In this document: in pieces, positions 19,563 to 27,596 of the stretch | Layout of the letters: each line of letters starts with the position of its first letter | Numbering within the stretch: the first letter of the stretch is position 1 | NCBI GenBank assembly: GCA_016714985.1 | Contig: JADKBS010000022.1 | Span: forward strand, 1 to 64,000 | Source: Saprospiraceae bacterium | GTDB lineage: Bacteria > Bacteroidota > Bacteroidia > Chitinophagales > Saprospiraceae | Direction of reading: 5' to 3' | Length of the DNA: 64,000 bases | Translations under genes and position numbers: made by a program | Notes under the pieces: generated by a model | What the model saw: only the letters and a program-made list of their open reading frames with translations | Database searches by the model: none | What the model was told of the DNA's origin: nothing

Positions 19563-19748
19563 ATGGAAAAACTCAACGACCTCCGTTTTATCATCGGCCT
19601 CTTCTTCACGCTTGTTGGGGCGATGCTGGTGGTGCTGGCTTTTGCCTTAAACTATGAAATTGCCGTTGGCAAAACGCTGAACCTGTACGCCGGGCTCGCC
19701 ATGCTAGGCTTCGGTGGGCTTATGCTGTGGCTAACTGGGCGGGATTGA
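19563..19748 (+). CDS. Small two-helix membrane protein
   Basis: 61 residues with two hydrophobic segments (about 8-29 and 39-57) separated by a short loop containing YEIAVGKTLN. Starts with ATG after a CTTCAATC tandem-repeat leader. It sits directly after the symporter on the same strand with a 40-bp gap, so it may be an accessory subunit or simply co-transcribed. Small proteins of this shape follow SSS transporters in several Bacteroidota by my recollection. No enzymatic motif. Confidence 0.65.
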   Translation: MEKLNDLRFIIGLFFTLVGAMLVVLAFALNYEIAVGKTLNLYAGLAMLGFGGLMLWLTGRD

Positions 19749-19793
19749 ACTTTCACAACTCGAAAGTGTCTTTTTCTTTCAAAAAAACATTTG

Positions 19794-20459
19794 ATGGCCA
19801 CGACCACTTTCACCATCCAAGAAAAAGAAGAAATCCGCAAGCTCTTCGGCCTGCCAATTGAGCAGCTTGACCTTGATGCGTTCCGCAAGGCACACCGGGA
19901 ATTGCGCAGCAAATACCACCCCGACAATTTCGAACACCTTGAAAACGAAGCAGTTAAGGAAATGGCCACTGAAAAGTTCCAAGGCATAGAAGCATTGGCA
20001 AACAGAGTCGAGGCACACCTTTCTGGCGACAAACCTACCGCAACGACCTACGACAGCAACGCAGAGGACTTCCTCCGACCCGATGCTGTTTTTGCTGGCA
20101 AGCGCCTGAAAATTGAAGTCCTGACGGGCGATAAAGACCTCAAATACCATCTTTTCGGTACGTTTTACCGCTGGTTGCAAATGGGCGATACCTTCAAAAT
20201 CCCCAACACCGGCGGCAGCATCGTCATAGATGAGGACTATAGCGGTAGGCGCATCGGCTTTCAGGAAACCGTTCGTATGTACTTGACCTTTGGCGAAGCG
20301 GCTAGCATCGAGGACATGGTGGACTGGCTTTTCGGTAAAATCCATGGCCGGGCCGACAAATTGTTGGTGGCAGGTGAAATCATTGAAATTGATGCAGAAA
20401 AAATCATCCGAGCAATCAAAAAAGAGACAATTTTGCGCATCGGTGCCGCCGAAATGTAG
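19794..20459 (+). CDS. J-domain protein with unknown C-terminal domain
   Basis: 221 residues. Residues about 10-70 form a J-domain with the HPD motif at 42-44 (SKYHPDNFEHL), the element that stimulates Hsp70/DnaK ATPase. Spacing differs slightly from DnaJ, and no Gly/Phe or zinc-finger region follows. The rest (about 80-221) is a beta-then-alpha domain not recognised, including FKIPNTGGSIVIDEDYSG and a helical end KIIRAIKKETILRIG. Likely a cytoplasmic specialised co-chaperone. The ATG at 19794 is chosen over a TTG one codon earlier. Palindromic CCAAATTTGG-type motifs follow the stop. Confidence 0.78.
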   Translation: MATTTFTIQEKEEIRKLFGLPIEQLDLDAFRKAHRELRSKYHPDNFEHLENEAVKEMATEKFQGIEALANRVEAHLSGDKPTATTYDSNAEDFLRPDAVFAGKRLKIEVLTGDKDLKYHLFGTFYRWLQMGDTFKIPNTGGSIVIDEDYSGRRIGFQETVRMYLTFGEAASIEDMVDWLFGKIHGRADKLLVAGEIIEIDAEKIIRAIKKETILRIGAAEM

Positions 20460-20462
20460 TCA

Positions 20463-20521
20463 CCAAATTTTTTTGGCGACAGCAGTTTGACCATTTAAAC
20501 TTGTTGCCAAATAAATTTGGC
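20463..20521. repeat. Two small palindromes (CCAAA...TTTGG) between J-domain and creatininase genes
   Basis: 20463-20476 (CCAAATTTTTTTGG) and 20506-20521 (GCCAAATAAATTTGGC) are related short palindromes, each followed by GCGAC or CGAC. They fill the gap between the genes; possibly a weak terminator or an operator-like pair. Confidence 0.5.
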
Positions 20522-20531
20522 GACTACTATC

Positions 20532-21316
20532 ATGCAAGTTCCACACCCACCACGTCCGTACATCCTCGCCGAAACCAACTGGAAGGCCGTCCAAGAAACG
20601 AAATTTGAAGTGGCCATCCTGCCTTGGGGCGCTACCGAGGCGCATAATTACCACCTGCCCTACGCCACAGACAATTATCAAAACGAGGCCATCACCGAAG
20701 CCGCCGCAAAGCTGGCTTGGGAGCGGGGTGCAAAGGTCATTGTGCTACCGAACATCCCGTTCGGGGTGCAAACAGGACAGCTCGACATTGCCCTTTGCAT
20801 GAACATGCTCCCCAGCACACAACTGGCTATTTTGAAAGATGTCTGCGATGTATTGGTACGGGCGGGCATTCCCAAATTGGTCATTTTCAATGGGCACGGC
20901 GCCAACGAATTCCGGGCAATGGTGCGGGAGGTGTCGTTTTTCTATCCGCAATTGTTTACCTGTGCCTTGAACTGGTTCAAAGTCGAGCCCAAAAAGGGCT
21001 ATTTCACCAACTTGGATGGCGACCACGCAGACGAGTTGGAGACTAGCATCATGCTCGAAATCCAGCCGAACCTGGTGACGCCATTGAGCGAAGCAGGCGA
21101 TGGTTTACCAAGAAATGGAAGTTCAAAGGTGCCCAAGAAGGCTGGGTGACGGTGCAGCGGGACTGGACGCAAGTGACGAAGGACACGGGCGCTGGCAATC
21201 CTTATGAATCAACCGTGGAGAAAGGCCGCCGCTACCTGGAGGTCGTTGTTGGAAAGGTCGCCGATTTCTTTGTTGATTTGGCGGAGACGCCACGGGAGGG
21301 GTTTTATGAGGGATGA
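20532..21316 (+). CDS. Creatininase family amidohydrolase (frameshifted)
   Basis: Matches the creatininase/creatinine amidohydrolase family (metal-dependent hydrolase fold). Motifs: GATEAHNYHLPYATD for metal-binding E/H/D, NGHGAN for the second site, and DGDHADELETS before the final helices. The frame beginning at 20532 stops early (21149) after LSEAGDG. A base missing near 21100 restores a typical family C-terminus (WFTKKWKF, RDWTQVTKDTGAGNPYEST) ending at 21316. An upstream TTG at 20517 is in frame, but the ATG at 20532 is preferred. True substrate is uncertain, since many family members act in pterin or riboflavin pathways. Convergent with the small membrane-protein gene. Confidence 0.82.
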
Positions 21317-21377
21317 GTAACGAGGAATGAGGGATGAATGCGGTAAGCGTTCATTCCTCATCCCTACTCCCTCATCC
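21311..21377. repeat. Imperfect inverted repeat between convergent genes
   Basis: GGATGAG/GAGGAATGAGGGATGAA words (21311-21340) pair with TTCATTCCTCATCCCT/CCCTCATCC (about 21350-21377). Built from short repeated words and placed between two gene ends; probably a bidirectional terminator. Confidence 0.55.
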
Positions 21378-21734
21378 CTAATTTCTCACCGGGTTCGCAT
21401 AATACGCTGGCAGTGCTTTTCGCTCCTTGATCAGTAAGCAATATGGGTTGCATCCTTCGGTATTCACAAGCTCTTCCAACATGGTTGGGCGTGGCTCATT
21501 GCCGAAGGCAACAGCGGGCGCTGTGTTCATGTTTGAAACAAAGAACACCCCGGCAACAAGGATGAAAAGGGCGGCAATGGCCGTCACCAAGCGCATTATC
21601 ACTACCCTACCCGATGACCGTTTTTGATTGTCAAGGCGGTTCTCCAACCGCTGCCATGCTCGGGACGAGGGTTGAACAGTGAGCCTTTCGCTCCCTTCTT
21701 GAAATGCCGTGAATATGTCTTTTCGAGAGTTCAT
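21378..21734 (-). CDS. Small single-pass membrane protein downstream of sigma factor (putative anti-sigma)
   Basis: 118 residues: a charged cytoplasmic N-terminus (1-43, including the SSRAWQRLENRL segment), one membrane helix (about 46-68), and a short outer tail with two cysteines (GCNPYC). It lies 60 bp downstream of an ECF sigma factor gene on the same strand, the usual position for its membrane-bound regulator in Bacteroidota. No zinc anti-sigma motif (HxxxCxxC) is present, so the role is inferred from context only. Confidence 0.6.
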   Translation of the reverse strand: MNSRKDIFTAFQEGSERLTVQPSSRAWQRLENRLDNQKRSSGRVVIMRLVTAIAALFILVAGVFFVSNMNTAPAVAFGNEPRPTMLEELVNTEGCNPYCLLIKERKALPAYYANPVRN

Positions 21735-21793
21735 TTTTATTGATTTTGGACTATTTCGAATTTACTTTCGTGAATCTTTGATTTCCTAATTTC

Positions 21794-22333
21794 TCAATTT
21801 CCAACCCTACCCAGCCTTCGCTTCACCAATTCCTCCATTCGATTCTTTGCCAGAATCAATTGTGACTTGGAAGTATTGATGCTGATGCCCAGTTCCTCGG
21901 CAATCTCCCGGTGCTTGTAGCCTTCCACCACGTAGAGGTTGAAGACAGTTCGGTAGCCGGGTGGCAGTTCATCAAGCAGGGCAAGGATTTCCTCCGATTC
22001 GAGGCGCTCCACTATCGTCGGTTCTACGCCGTGGTCAATGTTCGGGTTGATTTCCTCGGCATGTTTGAACGGGTTGCCCTTGCGGAGGTGCATCAGGCAC
22101 TCGTTGATCATGATGCGGCGAATCCAGCCCTCGAAACTGCCTTCGAAATTGTACATGTCCAGCTTCGTCAGCACCTTGAAAAAGCCCTCGACCATGACCT
22201 CCTCGGCCTCCCCAAGGTCGTTGATATAGCGCCTGCACACCCCCAGCATCACGGGCGCATGGCGCTCGTAGAGCAGCTTTTGTGCTCTTCTATCCTGTCG
22301 TTTGCAGGCGGCTATGAGGTCTTGTTCGGCCAA
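21794..22333 (-). CDS. RNA polymerase sigma factor, ECF (sigma-70) family
   Basis: 179 residues. Region 2 (about 8-80) shows KLLYERHAPVMLGVCRRY and EEVMVEGFFKVLTKL, with the region 2.4-like FEGWIRRIMINECLMHLRK. Region 4 (about 120-175) contains the helix-turn-helix LPPGYRTVFNLYVVEGYKHR and EIAEELGISINTSKSQL. It directs RNA polymerase to a specific regulon in response to an unknown signal, probably relayed by the membrane protein encoded just downstream. The promoter region contains AATCGTAAATC repeats and a palindromic GC-rich element. Confidence 0.93.
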   Translation of the reverse strand: MAEQDLIAACKRQDRRAQKLLYERHAPVMLGVCRRYINDLGEAEEVMVEGFFKVLTKLDMYNFEGSFEGWIRRIMINECLMHLRKGNPFKHAEEINPNIDHGVEPTIVERLESEEILALLDELPPGYRTVFNLYVVEGYKHREIAEELGISINTSKSQLILAKNRMEELVKRRLGRVGN

Positions 22334-22349
22334 TTGGATTTACGATTTA

Positions 22350-22646
22350 GGATTTACCCTGTCTGCCGTCAGGCAGGGATTTACGATTGGGCTTCCTGCA
22401 ATGCGGTCAATACCATTCAACAAATCATAACTCCTAATTGGTTTTGATGAACAAATCGAATTGTTGCTTCATCGAATGTGATTCCCTTGCCCAATCAATC
22501 AATTCAAATCCAAAGATGCAAGGAAGTTCGTTTTTGGTGGATAAAAGTAATGCAAACTGGTTCAATCCCTCAAAAAGCAGCATGAAATTGGAAATCAAGC
22601 AGCACTCCAATCGTAAATCCCTGCCTGACGGCAGACAGGGTAATCC
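22350..22646. repeat. Long inverted repeat pair flanking the sigma/VOC divergent spacer
   Basis: Arms at 22350-22390 and 22607-22646 are near-perfect reverse complements (about 40 bp), separated by about 216 bp. Each arm holds a quasi-palindromic core (CCTGCCTGACGGCAGACAGG) bounded by AATCGTAAATC words. The spacer (22391-22606) has no convincing gene: the 72-codon frame there lacks family resemblance. Each arm sits just upstream of a gene (sigma factor to the left, VOC to the right). Confidence 0.75.
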
Positions 22647-22663
22647 AAAATCGTAAATCCCCT

Positions 22664-22671
22664 TACTTTTG
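22664..22671 (+). promoter_or_regulatory. -7 box TACTTTTG of VOC gene
   Basis: TACTTTTG matches TAnnTTTG and ends 15 nt before the ATG at 22687. It is identical to the box before the epimerase-CBS gene and likewise follows AATCGTAAATC repeats. Confidence 0.5.
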
Positions 22672-22686
22672 CAAAACTTTTAAGCA

Positions 22687-23070
22687 ATGCGCATTGAACA
22701 CCTGGCCATTTGGGCCAAAGACATTGAGGCCATGCGGACGTTTTACATGAAATATTTCGGCGCAACGTCCAACGACCGCTACGTCAATCCTACCAAGCAA
22801 TTCCAATCTTATTTCCTTTCTTTCGGCACGGGCTGCCTACTGGAACTGATGCAGAAGCCCAGTATCCCTGACAGCCTCAACAATGGCGAAGCGACGGGCA
22901 TCACGCATTTTGCGATGAGCGTCGGAAGCGAATCCGCAGTTAACGAACTGACTGAAAAATTGCGGAGCGATGGCTTTTCCATCGTTGGGGAACCACGCTG
23001 GACAGGCGACGGTTACTACGAAAGCGTGGTGCTCGACACAGAGGGGAATCGGGTGGAAATAGTTGCTTAA
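22687..23070 (+). CDS. VOC family protein (glyoxalase/bleomycin-resistance fold)
   Basis: 127 residues with the two beta-alpha-beta-beta-beta modules of the vicinal oxygen chelate fold. The four glyoxalase-I-type metal ligands are all in place: H5 (IEHLAIW), E53 (LLELM), H74 (ITHFAMSV) and E124 (NRVEIVA). It probably acts as a cytoplasmic metal-dependent lyase, isomerase or dioxygenase; glyoxalase I-like activity on methylglyoxal-glutathione is less likely in Bacteroidota, which often lack glutathione, so the substrate stays open. Transcribed from its own promoter. Confidence 0.88.
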   Translation: MRIEHLAIWAKDIEAMRTFYMKYFGATSNDRYVNPTKQFQSYFLSFGTGCLLELMQKPSIPDSLNNGEATGITHFAMSVGSESAVNELTEKLRSDGFSIVGEPRWTGDGYYESVVLDTEGNRVEIVA

Positions 23071-23090
23071 ATTTTTCAAAACAGTTAATT

Positions 23091-23315
23091 ATGAAAGAGA
23101 ATCAAGTAGTTCAACTTCAAGATTTGAAAGAGGCTCTGACAGAACTAGTTGAGGAGAGACCTGAAATCTTTAAAAATTTGCTTACAGAAATAATTAGAGA
23201 GCGGATTCTCCAACTCTCAACAGATAAGGAAGCACGAAAAAAAGAAATTGAGAGCTTAATTCATGAAGACTTTGAAAAGTATGGTGATGTTTACAGGGCT
23301 TTGGCAAGAAGTTGA
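23091..23315 (+). CDS. Small acidic helical protein, antitoxin-like, unrecognised
   Basis: 74 residues, almost entirely helical and charged (LQDLKEALTELVEERPEIF, then a C-terminal 'HEDFEKYGDVYRALA'). The C-terminal 'EDFEKY..V(F/Y)xALA' pattern recalls the ends of small antitoxin-like proteins in Bacteroidota and cyanobacteria, but no toxin gene lies next to it. It starts 20 bp after the VOC gene with an ATG and probably shares its transcript. Composition is more AT-rich than its neighbours. Function not assigned. Confidence 0.5.
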   Translation: MKENQVVQLQDLKEALTELVEERPEIFKNLLTEIIRERILQLSTDKEARKKEIESLIHEDFEKYGDVYRALARS

Positions 23316-23373
23316 GCGAAATTCATCAAGCTGCCAATCCCCAGTATCCAGTATCCAGTAACCAGCATCAACA

Positions 23374-24630
23374 ATGATTTTAAAAGACAACCGCTACCAC
23401 CTTTCCAATGGCGTTGACCCGTTGGCACTCGTCGAAAAATACGGCACACCGCTGTACGTCTATGACACTGCCATCATCGAGCGGCAGTACAAACGGCTGG
23501 CCGCTGCCTTCGACGTGCCCAAGCTGCACATCAACTATGCCTGCAAGGCCAACACGAACATCAACATCCTCAAGCTCTTGAAAAAACTAGGCGCTGGCCT
23601 CGACGCCGTGTCCATTCAAGAGGTGGAACTGGGCATCATGGCAGGTTTTGCTCCGCAAAGCATCACCTTCACGCCCAACAGCGTGTCGCTTGATGAGATA
23701 AAACTGGCGCTGAACTTCGGCGTCCGCATCAATATTGACAATATCAGCATCCTGGAGCAATTTGGCATGGAGCACCCAGAAGTGATGGTGGGCATCCGCA
23801 TCAACCCGCATATCATGGCAGGTGGCAACACCAAGATTTCCACGGGGCATATTGACTCAAAGTTCGGCATCAGTATCCATCAGTTGCCGCACGTGTTCAA
23901 AGTCATTGAGACGACGGGCATCAAGATTGACGGGCTGCACATGCACACGGGCAGCGACATCCTCGACGCCAACGCCTTCCTGCTTGCCGCCGATATTTTG
24001 ATGAACACGGCCAGCAATTTCAAATACCTCGAATACATTGATTTCGGCTCCGGCTTCAAGGTGCCCTACAAGGACGACGACATCGAGACCGACATCGAGG
24101 AGGTAGGCGAACGCATCTCCGAGCGGTTCAACCAGTTCTGCAAGGAATATGGCCGGGAACTGACCTTGGTCTTCGAGCCGGGGAAGTTCCTGGTGAGCCA
24201 GTCGGGTTATTTCTTCGTGAAAGCGACGGTCGTGAAGCCCACACCCAGCACCGTTTTCGTGGGTGTGGACTCTGGCCTGAACCACCTCATCCGGCCCATG
24301 ATGTATGGCAGCTACCACCGCATCGAGAACATCAGCTACCCACAGGGCAAACCGAGGTTCTATACCGTCGTCGGCAATATTTGCGAGACGGACACCTTCG
24401 GCTCCAACCGCAAGATTGCCAGTGTGGAAGAGGGTGACGTGCTGTGCATGTTCAATGCCGGGGCTTATGGGTTCAGCATGGCCAGCAATTACAATTCCCG
24501 CTTCCGGCCGGCCGAGGTGATGGTACACGAGGGAAAAGACTTTCTCATCCGCAAGCGGGAAACCATGCAGGACATTTTGCGTAATCAGGTCGAGGTCAAG
24601 TTCGAGGAGGCAGTTAGTGCTGGAGAATGA
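23374..24630 (+). CDS. lysA: Diaminopimelate decarboxylase
   Basis: PLP-dependent fold-type III decarboxylase converting meso-diaminopimelate to lysine, the last step of lysine biosynthesis. 418 residues, the normal length. The PLP lysine is K58 in NYACKANTN. Further motifs are HMHTGSD, the phosphate-binding GSGFKVPY, EPGKFLVSQSG, the active-site CETDTFG and the closing AYGFSMASNYNSR. The SGLNHLIRPMMYGSYH segment separates it from arginine and ornithine decarboxylases. Cytoplasmic dimer by family. The start ATG follows a CCAGTAT tandem repeat leader (about 23338-23365). Confidence 0.95.
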   Translation: MILKDNRYHLSNGVDPLALVEKYGTPLYVYDTAIIERQYKRLAAAFDVPKLHINYACKANTNINILKLLKKLGAGLDAVSIQEVELGIMAGFAPQSITFTPNSVSLDEIKLALNFGVRINIDNISILEQFGMEHPEVMVGIRINPHIMAGGNTKISTGHIDSKFGISIHQLPHVFKVIETTGIKIDGLHMHTGSDILDANAFLLAADILMNTASNFKYLEYIDFGSGFKVPYKDDDIETDIEEVGERISERFNQFCKEYGRELTLVFEPGKFLVSQSGYFFVKATVVKPTPSTVFVGVDSGLNHLIRPMMYGSYHRIENISYPQGKPRFYTVVGNICETDTFGSNRKIASVEEGDVLCMFNAGAYGFSMASNYNSRFRPAEVMVHEGKDFLIRKRETMQDILRNQVEVKFEEAVSAGE

Positions 24631-24662
24631 GGCCCGTTTTTTTCCAAAATCATAAAACTACC

Positions 24663-25301
24663 ATGTTCAAAAGCATTCAAATTACTACAGCTATCTTATT
24701 GATTTTCAACCTGTTTGCCTGTAAAAATGAGACGGCCAACGTGACAGGTGAGCCATTGCCGTCTGGCAATGAACAAGCTACCAACGTCACAGGCGGCACG
24801 GGCAATATCAGCTTTATTTCTAAGGAGAAAATCATCTTGAACGACAACACAGAAATCGTTTTACCAAAGGAGACCGATACTTCCAGCATCGTGTTCTATT
24901 TCGTAACGCCAGCGGAAAATGCGGAAGGCCAATCCTCCCTTTCAGAAAACGGCCTGTTCCGCAGCCAAATCCTCACGACCGTAACGGCAAAGGCTGGACT
25001 GGCAATGGTGTATGCCGAGGGCAATTCTGCCTTGCAGACCGTCACCCAACTGGCAAGGGCCAATTACTCGGAACTGAACGTCTTCAAGGCTGAAAAAGCA
25101 GAAGACACCTTGAAGGACCTGGTCAAAACGTTTAAGGCCAGAAAAGTAATGGTCTGTGCTTCGGCACCCGTGGTTGCGCAGATGATAGGACAGTTGACTG
25201 GAAAGCCCGCACCTGCTGTGCCAGCAACGGAGAACAACAATATTTATGTTATCATCTCCAAAGGCATTGGTGATGGCGAGGTGAAGATCATCAACTACTG
25301 A
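24663..25301 (+). CDS. Lipoprotein resembling a catalytically dead histidine phosphatase
   Basis: 213 residues from the ATG at 24663; the preceding 12 codons are unlikely to be used because the signal peptide begins here. Lipobox LFAC at about residues 17-20. The body follows the plan of the SixA/phosphoglycerate-mutase histidine phosphatase fold: a strand 'IVFYFVTPAEN' in place of VxLVRHAE, 'SSLSENGLFRSQ' matching LSExGxxRA, 'AMVYAEGNSALQTV' in place of YSSxxxRTxQT, and 'KVMVCASAPVVAQMIGQLTG' in place of VLVVGHSNTxPxLI. The catalytic Arg-His pair, the second Arg and the second His are all replaced, so activity is not expected. Envelope location; binding role is a guess. A strong terminator follows. 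Confidence 0.65.
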   Translation: MFKSIQITTAILLIFNLFACKNETANVTGEPLPSGNEQATNVTGGTGNISFISKEKIILNDNTEIVLPKETDTSSIVFYFVTPAENAEGQSSLSENGLFRSQILTTVTAKAGLAMVYAEGNSALQTVTQLARANYSELNVFKAEKAEDTLKDLVKTFKARKVMVCASAPVVAQMIGQLTGKPAPAVPATENNNIYVIISKGIGDGEVKIINY

Positions 25302-25327
25302 TTTCTCAACCCACAAAAACCCGCCAG

Positions 25328-25364
25328 AGCGGTGCGGCTATGTATTGCCGCACCGCTTTTTTTT
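25328..25364 (+). terminator. Rho-independent terminator
   Basis: Perfect 11-bp GC-rich stem (25328-25338 AGCGGTGCGGC with 25347-25357) and an 8-nt loop, followed by eight Ts. It ends transcription of the lipoprotein gene. Confidence 0.9.
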
Positions 25365-25442
25365 GTTGCTACGCAGTTCCGTTGTAACAACTCCCCGCTT
25401 ACCTTCGTCCCTCGAAAACAGGCCTTCACCAAACACCCGAAT

Positions 25443-27596
25443 ATGACAATCAAAACAATCGTTTCCCTCCTTTCCCTTCATTTCATCCTTGTTTGCTCCG
25501 CAATTTCACAATCAGAATACTTGACCCTAACGGGAAAGGTAGTGGACAAAAAGACCAAACAGCCCGTGCCACTGGCCCACGTTGGCATCCCAGAAAAGGG
25601 TATCGGCACCACCACGGGCTTCGATGGCGGCTTTGTCTTCAAATTGCCGAAGGCAAACGCCAACTCCAAGCTGACGATTTCGTGCATGGGCTATGAGGGC
25701 TATGAGAAATCGGCCAGCGGCTTCCAGAGCGGATCGGTCATTTATTTGGAACAGGCCAACAACCAACTGGCCGAGGTGGTGGTCATGGAAAAGGATGCCA
25801 TCGTGAACATCATCCGCCGGGCAGTGAAGAACATCCCCAAGAACTATCCCAATGAAGCTACGAACATGCTTGCCTTCTACCGGGAATCGCTCACCGACGA
25901 CAGCCTTCGGTACCGCTACCTCGCAGAGGGCGTTCTGAAAGTTTACAAACCAACTTACAAAAATGACAAGGAAGGTCAAGTTGGCCTCGTTCAGGGCCGA
26001 AAAATCAACCTGCAAGACCCCTTGGACACCTCGTTTTACTCTGGCCTCAGTTCTGGCCACATGGCGGCTCACCGCTTTGACTTTGTGAAAAACAGGGAGG
26101 ACTTCATTGACGAAGCTTATTTCCCCTACTACAAATATTGGATTGAAAGCACCACGACCTACAATGGCAAGCAAGTATGGGTCATCGGTTTTGGCAAAGA
26201 GGAAAACCCAACCACAGATGGCAAAACCAAGAAAAAGAAAAAAAGAAGCTTGGCCGATAGGCTTACTGGCAAGAGAGAAGGCGATGATGGCGCCACTGCT
26301 TCTGCCAGGATGAAGGGCCGAATTTTCATCGAAAAAGACTCGTACGCCTTCATCAAAGCCGAATTTGAAGTCACAAAAGAAGGGCTGCGCAAGGGCAACG
26401 ACTACCCACTCTACGTGGGCAGCTGGAAGGCCAACAAATACGTGGTGAACTACCGCAAGCACGAGGGCAAATGGTATTTTGGGGATGCCCTAAGGGAAGG
26501 TGTTCGCAGCAATGGCGGCAGGTATGCCAACGAAATCAAGACCACGGAAATCACCGATGAAAAGGGCAATCAAATCCCTTATTTGGAGCGGCTTGAACGG
26601 GGCAACGAATTCGTGGAATTGACCGGCAAATACGACGAAGACTTCTGGAAGAACTACAACGTAACGCCCATGAGCGAGGGCCTCAACGAGAGCATGACCC
26701 AGTACAAGAATATGCTCAAGGCTCAAGAGGCTTTCAGCGAGGCAAACCGTTTGGCCATCCAACAGAAGCGTGATTCCATAGAAGCCGCTGAATTGCAGCG
26801 CAGAAAAGAGGAACTGGCCAAGAACGAAGAAATCACCAAGGAGCAGCTCGAAGACGTTGACTATGTGCCGGAAAGCCTCCGCAAAGTGGACAACGTGAAG
26901 AAGAAGTTCAGGAAAACCAAAATGCTGTTCGGCTTGGGCACCCACTTGATTTCTTCTGGCACCGCCCCCATGACCATCAACTATTTCGATGGCGACGGCG
27001 ACCAAATACTTTCCTTGACGAACGACATACCCAACCGTGAGTTTGAGGTCATCGGGCGCTGGGAATTCGACATCGCCTTCCATAAAAACTTGTTTGTTCG
27101 CTTTGGTTGGGGATTCGATTTTTGGAAAAGCACCTACCGGGAGCGTGGTATTGGCCTTGGGTTCCAGACCAATATGACGCCCAAGCGCCGTCCCATCATC
27201 CTACGGGGCGTTGCACAGTACAGCTACCTGCGCTATTACCGCATGTTGGGCAATGCGGAGAACGATCATGGCCGTTTTAAAGTAGAAGGCGAGCGGTTCA
27301 GGGGGAAGGAAGTACGTTTGAGCTATGGCAGCCATTTCCACAACCTGAACCTTTCGGGTGAGCTGTCCATTGAGTTGAACCGAAGCAGGGAGCTTTATTT
27401 CAGGGGCACTTATCATTACGCTTTTGCGAGCGGGCAAGATGTGTGGTTCAAAGAGACCAGGCAACCATCAAGGAAAGACCACCGGTTGCCCGTGAGCAGT
27501 TCGAGGTTGGAAATAACCAGCAACGATGCACCTTTTAGGGAAAGGATAATGCCATTGGAGAGCTTGTCATTTACGGTGGGACTATTGTTCAAATAA
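25443..27596 (+). CDS. DUF5686/carboxypeptidase-regulatory-like outer-membrane protein
   Basis: 717 residues from the ATG at 25443, where a signal peptide begins (MTIKTIVSLLSLHFILVCSA). Residues about 27-105 form a CarboxypepD_reg-like beta-sandwich (LTGKVVDKKTKQPVPLAHV). The middle and C-terminal regions match the DUF5686 type: 'AFYRESL' after the plug-like segment, a Lys-rich insert (TKKKKKRSL), a coiled segment around 470-540, and a C-terminal beta-barrel-like part (ELYFRGTYHYAF, terminal LESLSFTVGLLFK). Probably an outer-membrane protein related to, but not a full, TonB-dependent receptor. A -7-like TACCTTCG lies at 25400-25407. The stop abuts the convergent fabH stop. Confidence 0.8.
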   Translation: MTIKTIVSLLSLHFILVCSAISQSEYLTLTGKVVDKKTKQPVPLAHVGIPEKGIGTTTGFDGGFVFKLPKANANSKLTISCMGYEGYEKSASGFQSGSVIYLEQANNQLAEVVVMEKDAIVNIIRRAVKNIPKNYPNEATNMLAFYRESLTDDSLRYRYLAEGVLKVYKPTYKNDKEGQVGLVQGRKINLQDPLDTSFYSGLSSGHMAAHRFDFVKNREDFIDEAYFPYYKYWIESTTTYNGKQVWVIGFGKEENPTTDGKTKKKKKRSLADRLTGKREGDDGATASARMKGRIFIEKDSYAFIKAEFEVTKEGLRKGNDYPLYVGSWKANKYVVNYRKHEGKWYFGDALREGVRSNGGRYANEIKTTEITDEKGNQIPYLERLERGNEFVELTGKYDEDFWKNYNVTPMSEGLNESMTQYKNMLKAQEAFSEANRLAIQQKRDSIEAAELQRRKEELAKNEEITKEQLEDVDYVPESLRKVDNVKKKFRKTKMLFGLGTHLISSGTAPMTINYFDGDGDQILSLTNDIPNREFEVIGRWEFDIAFHKNLFVRFGWGFDFWKSTYRERGIGLGFQTNMTPKRRPIILRGVAQYSYLRYYRMLGNAENDHGRFKVEGERFRGKEVRLSYGSHFHNLNLSGELSIELNRSRELYFRGTYHYAFASGQDVWFKETRQPSRKDHRLPVSSSRLEITSNDAPFRERIMPLESLSFTVGLLFK

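Noticed and set aside
22438..22656. 72-codon frame between the inverted repeats
   Set aside because: Runs into the repeat arm; no resemblance to any family.
23091..23315. Toxin-antitoxin pair
   Set aside because: The small helical protein resembles antitoxins but no toxin gene is adjacent.
25527..26462. 311-codon minus-strand open frame
   Set aside because: Antisense to the DUF5686 gene; Val/Phe/Ala-rich shadow.
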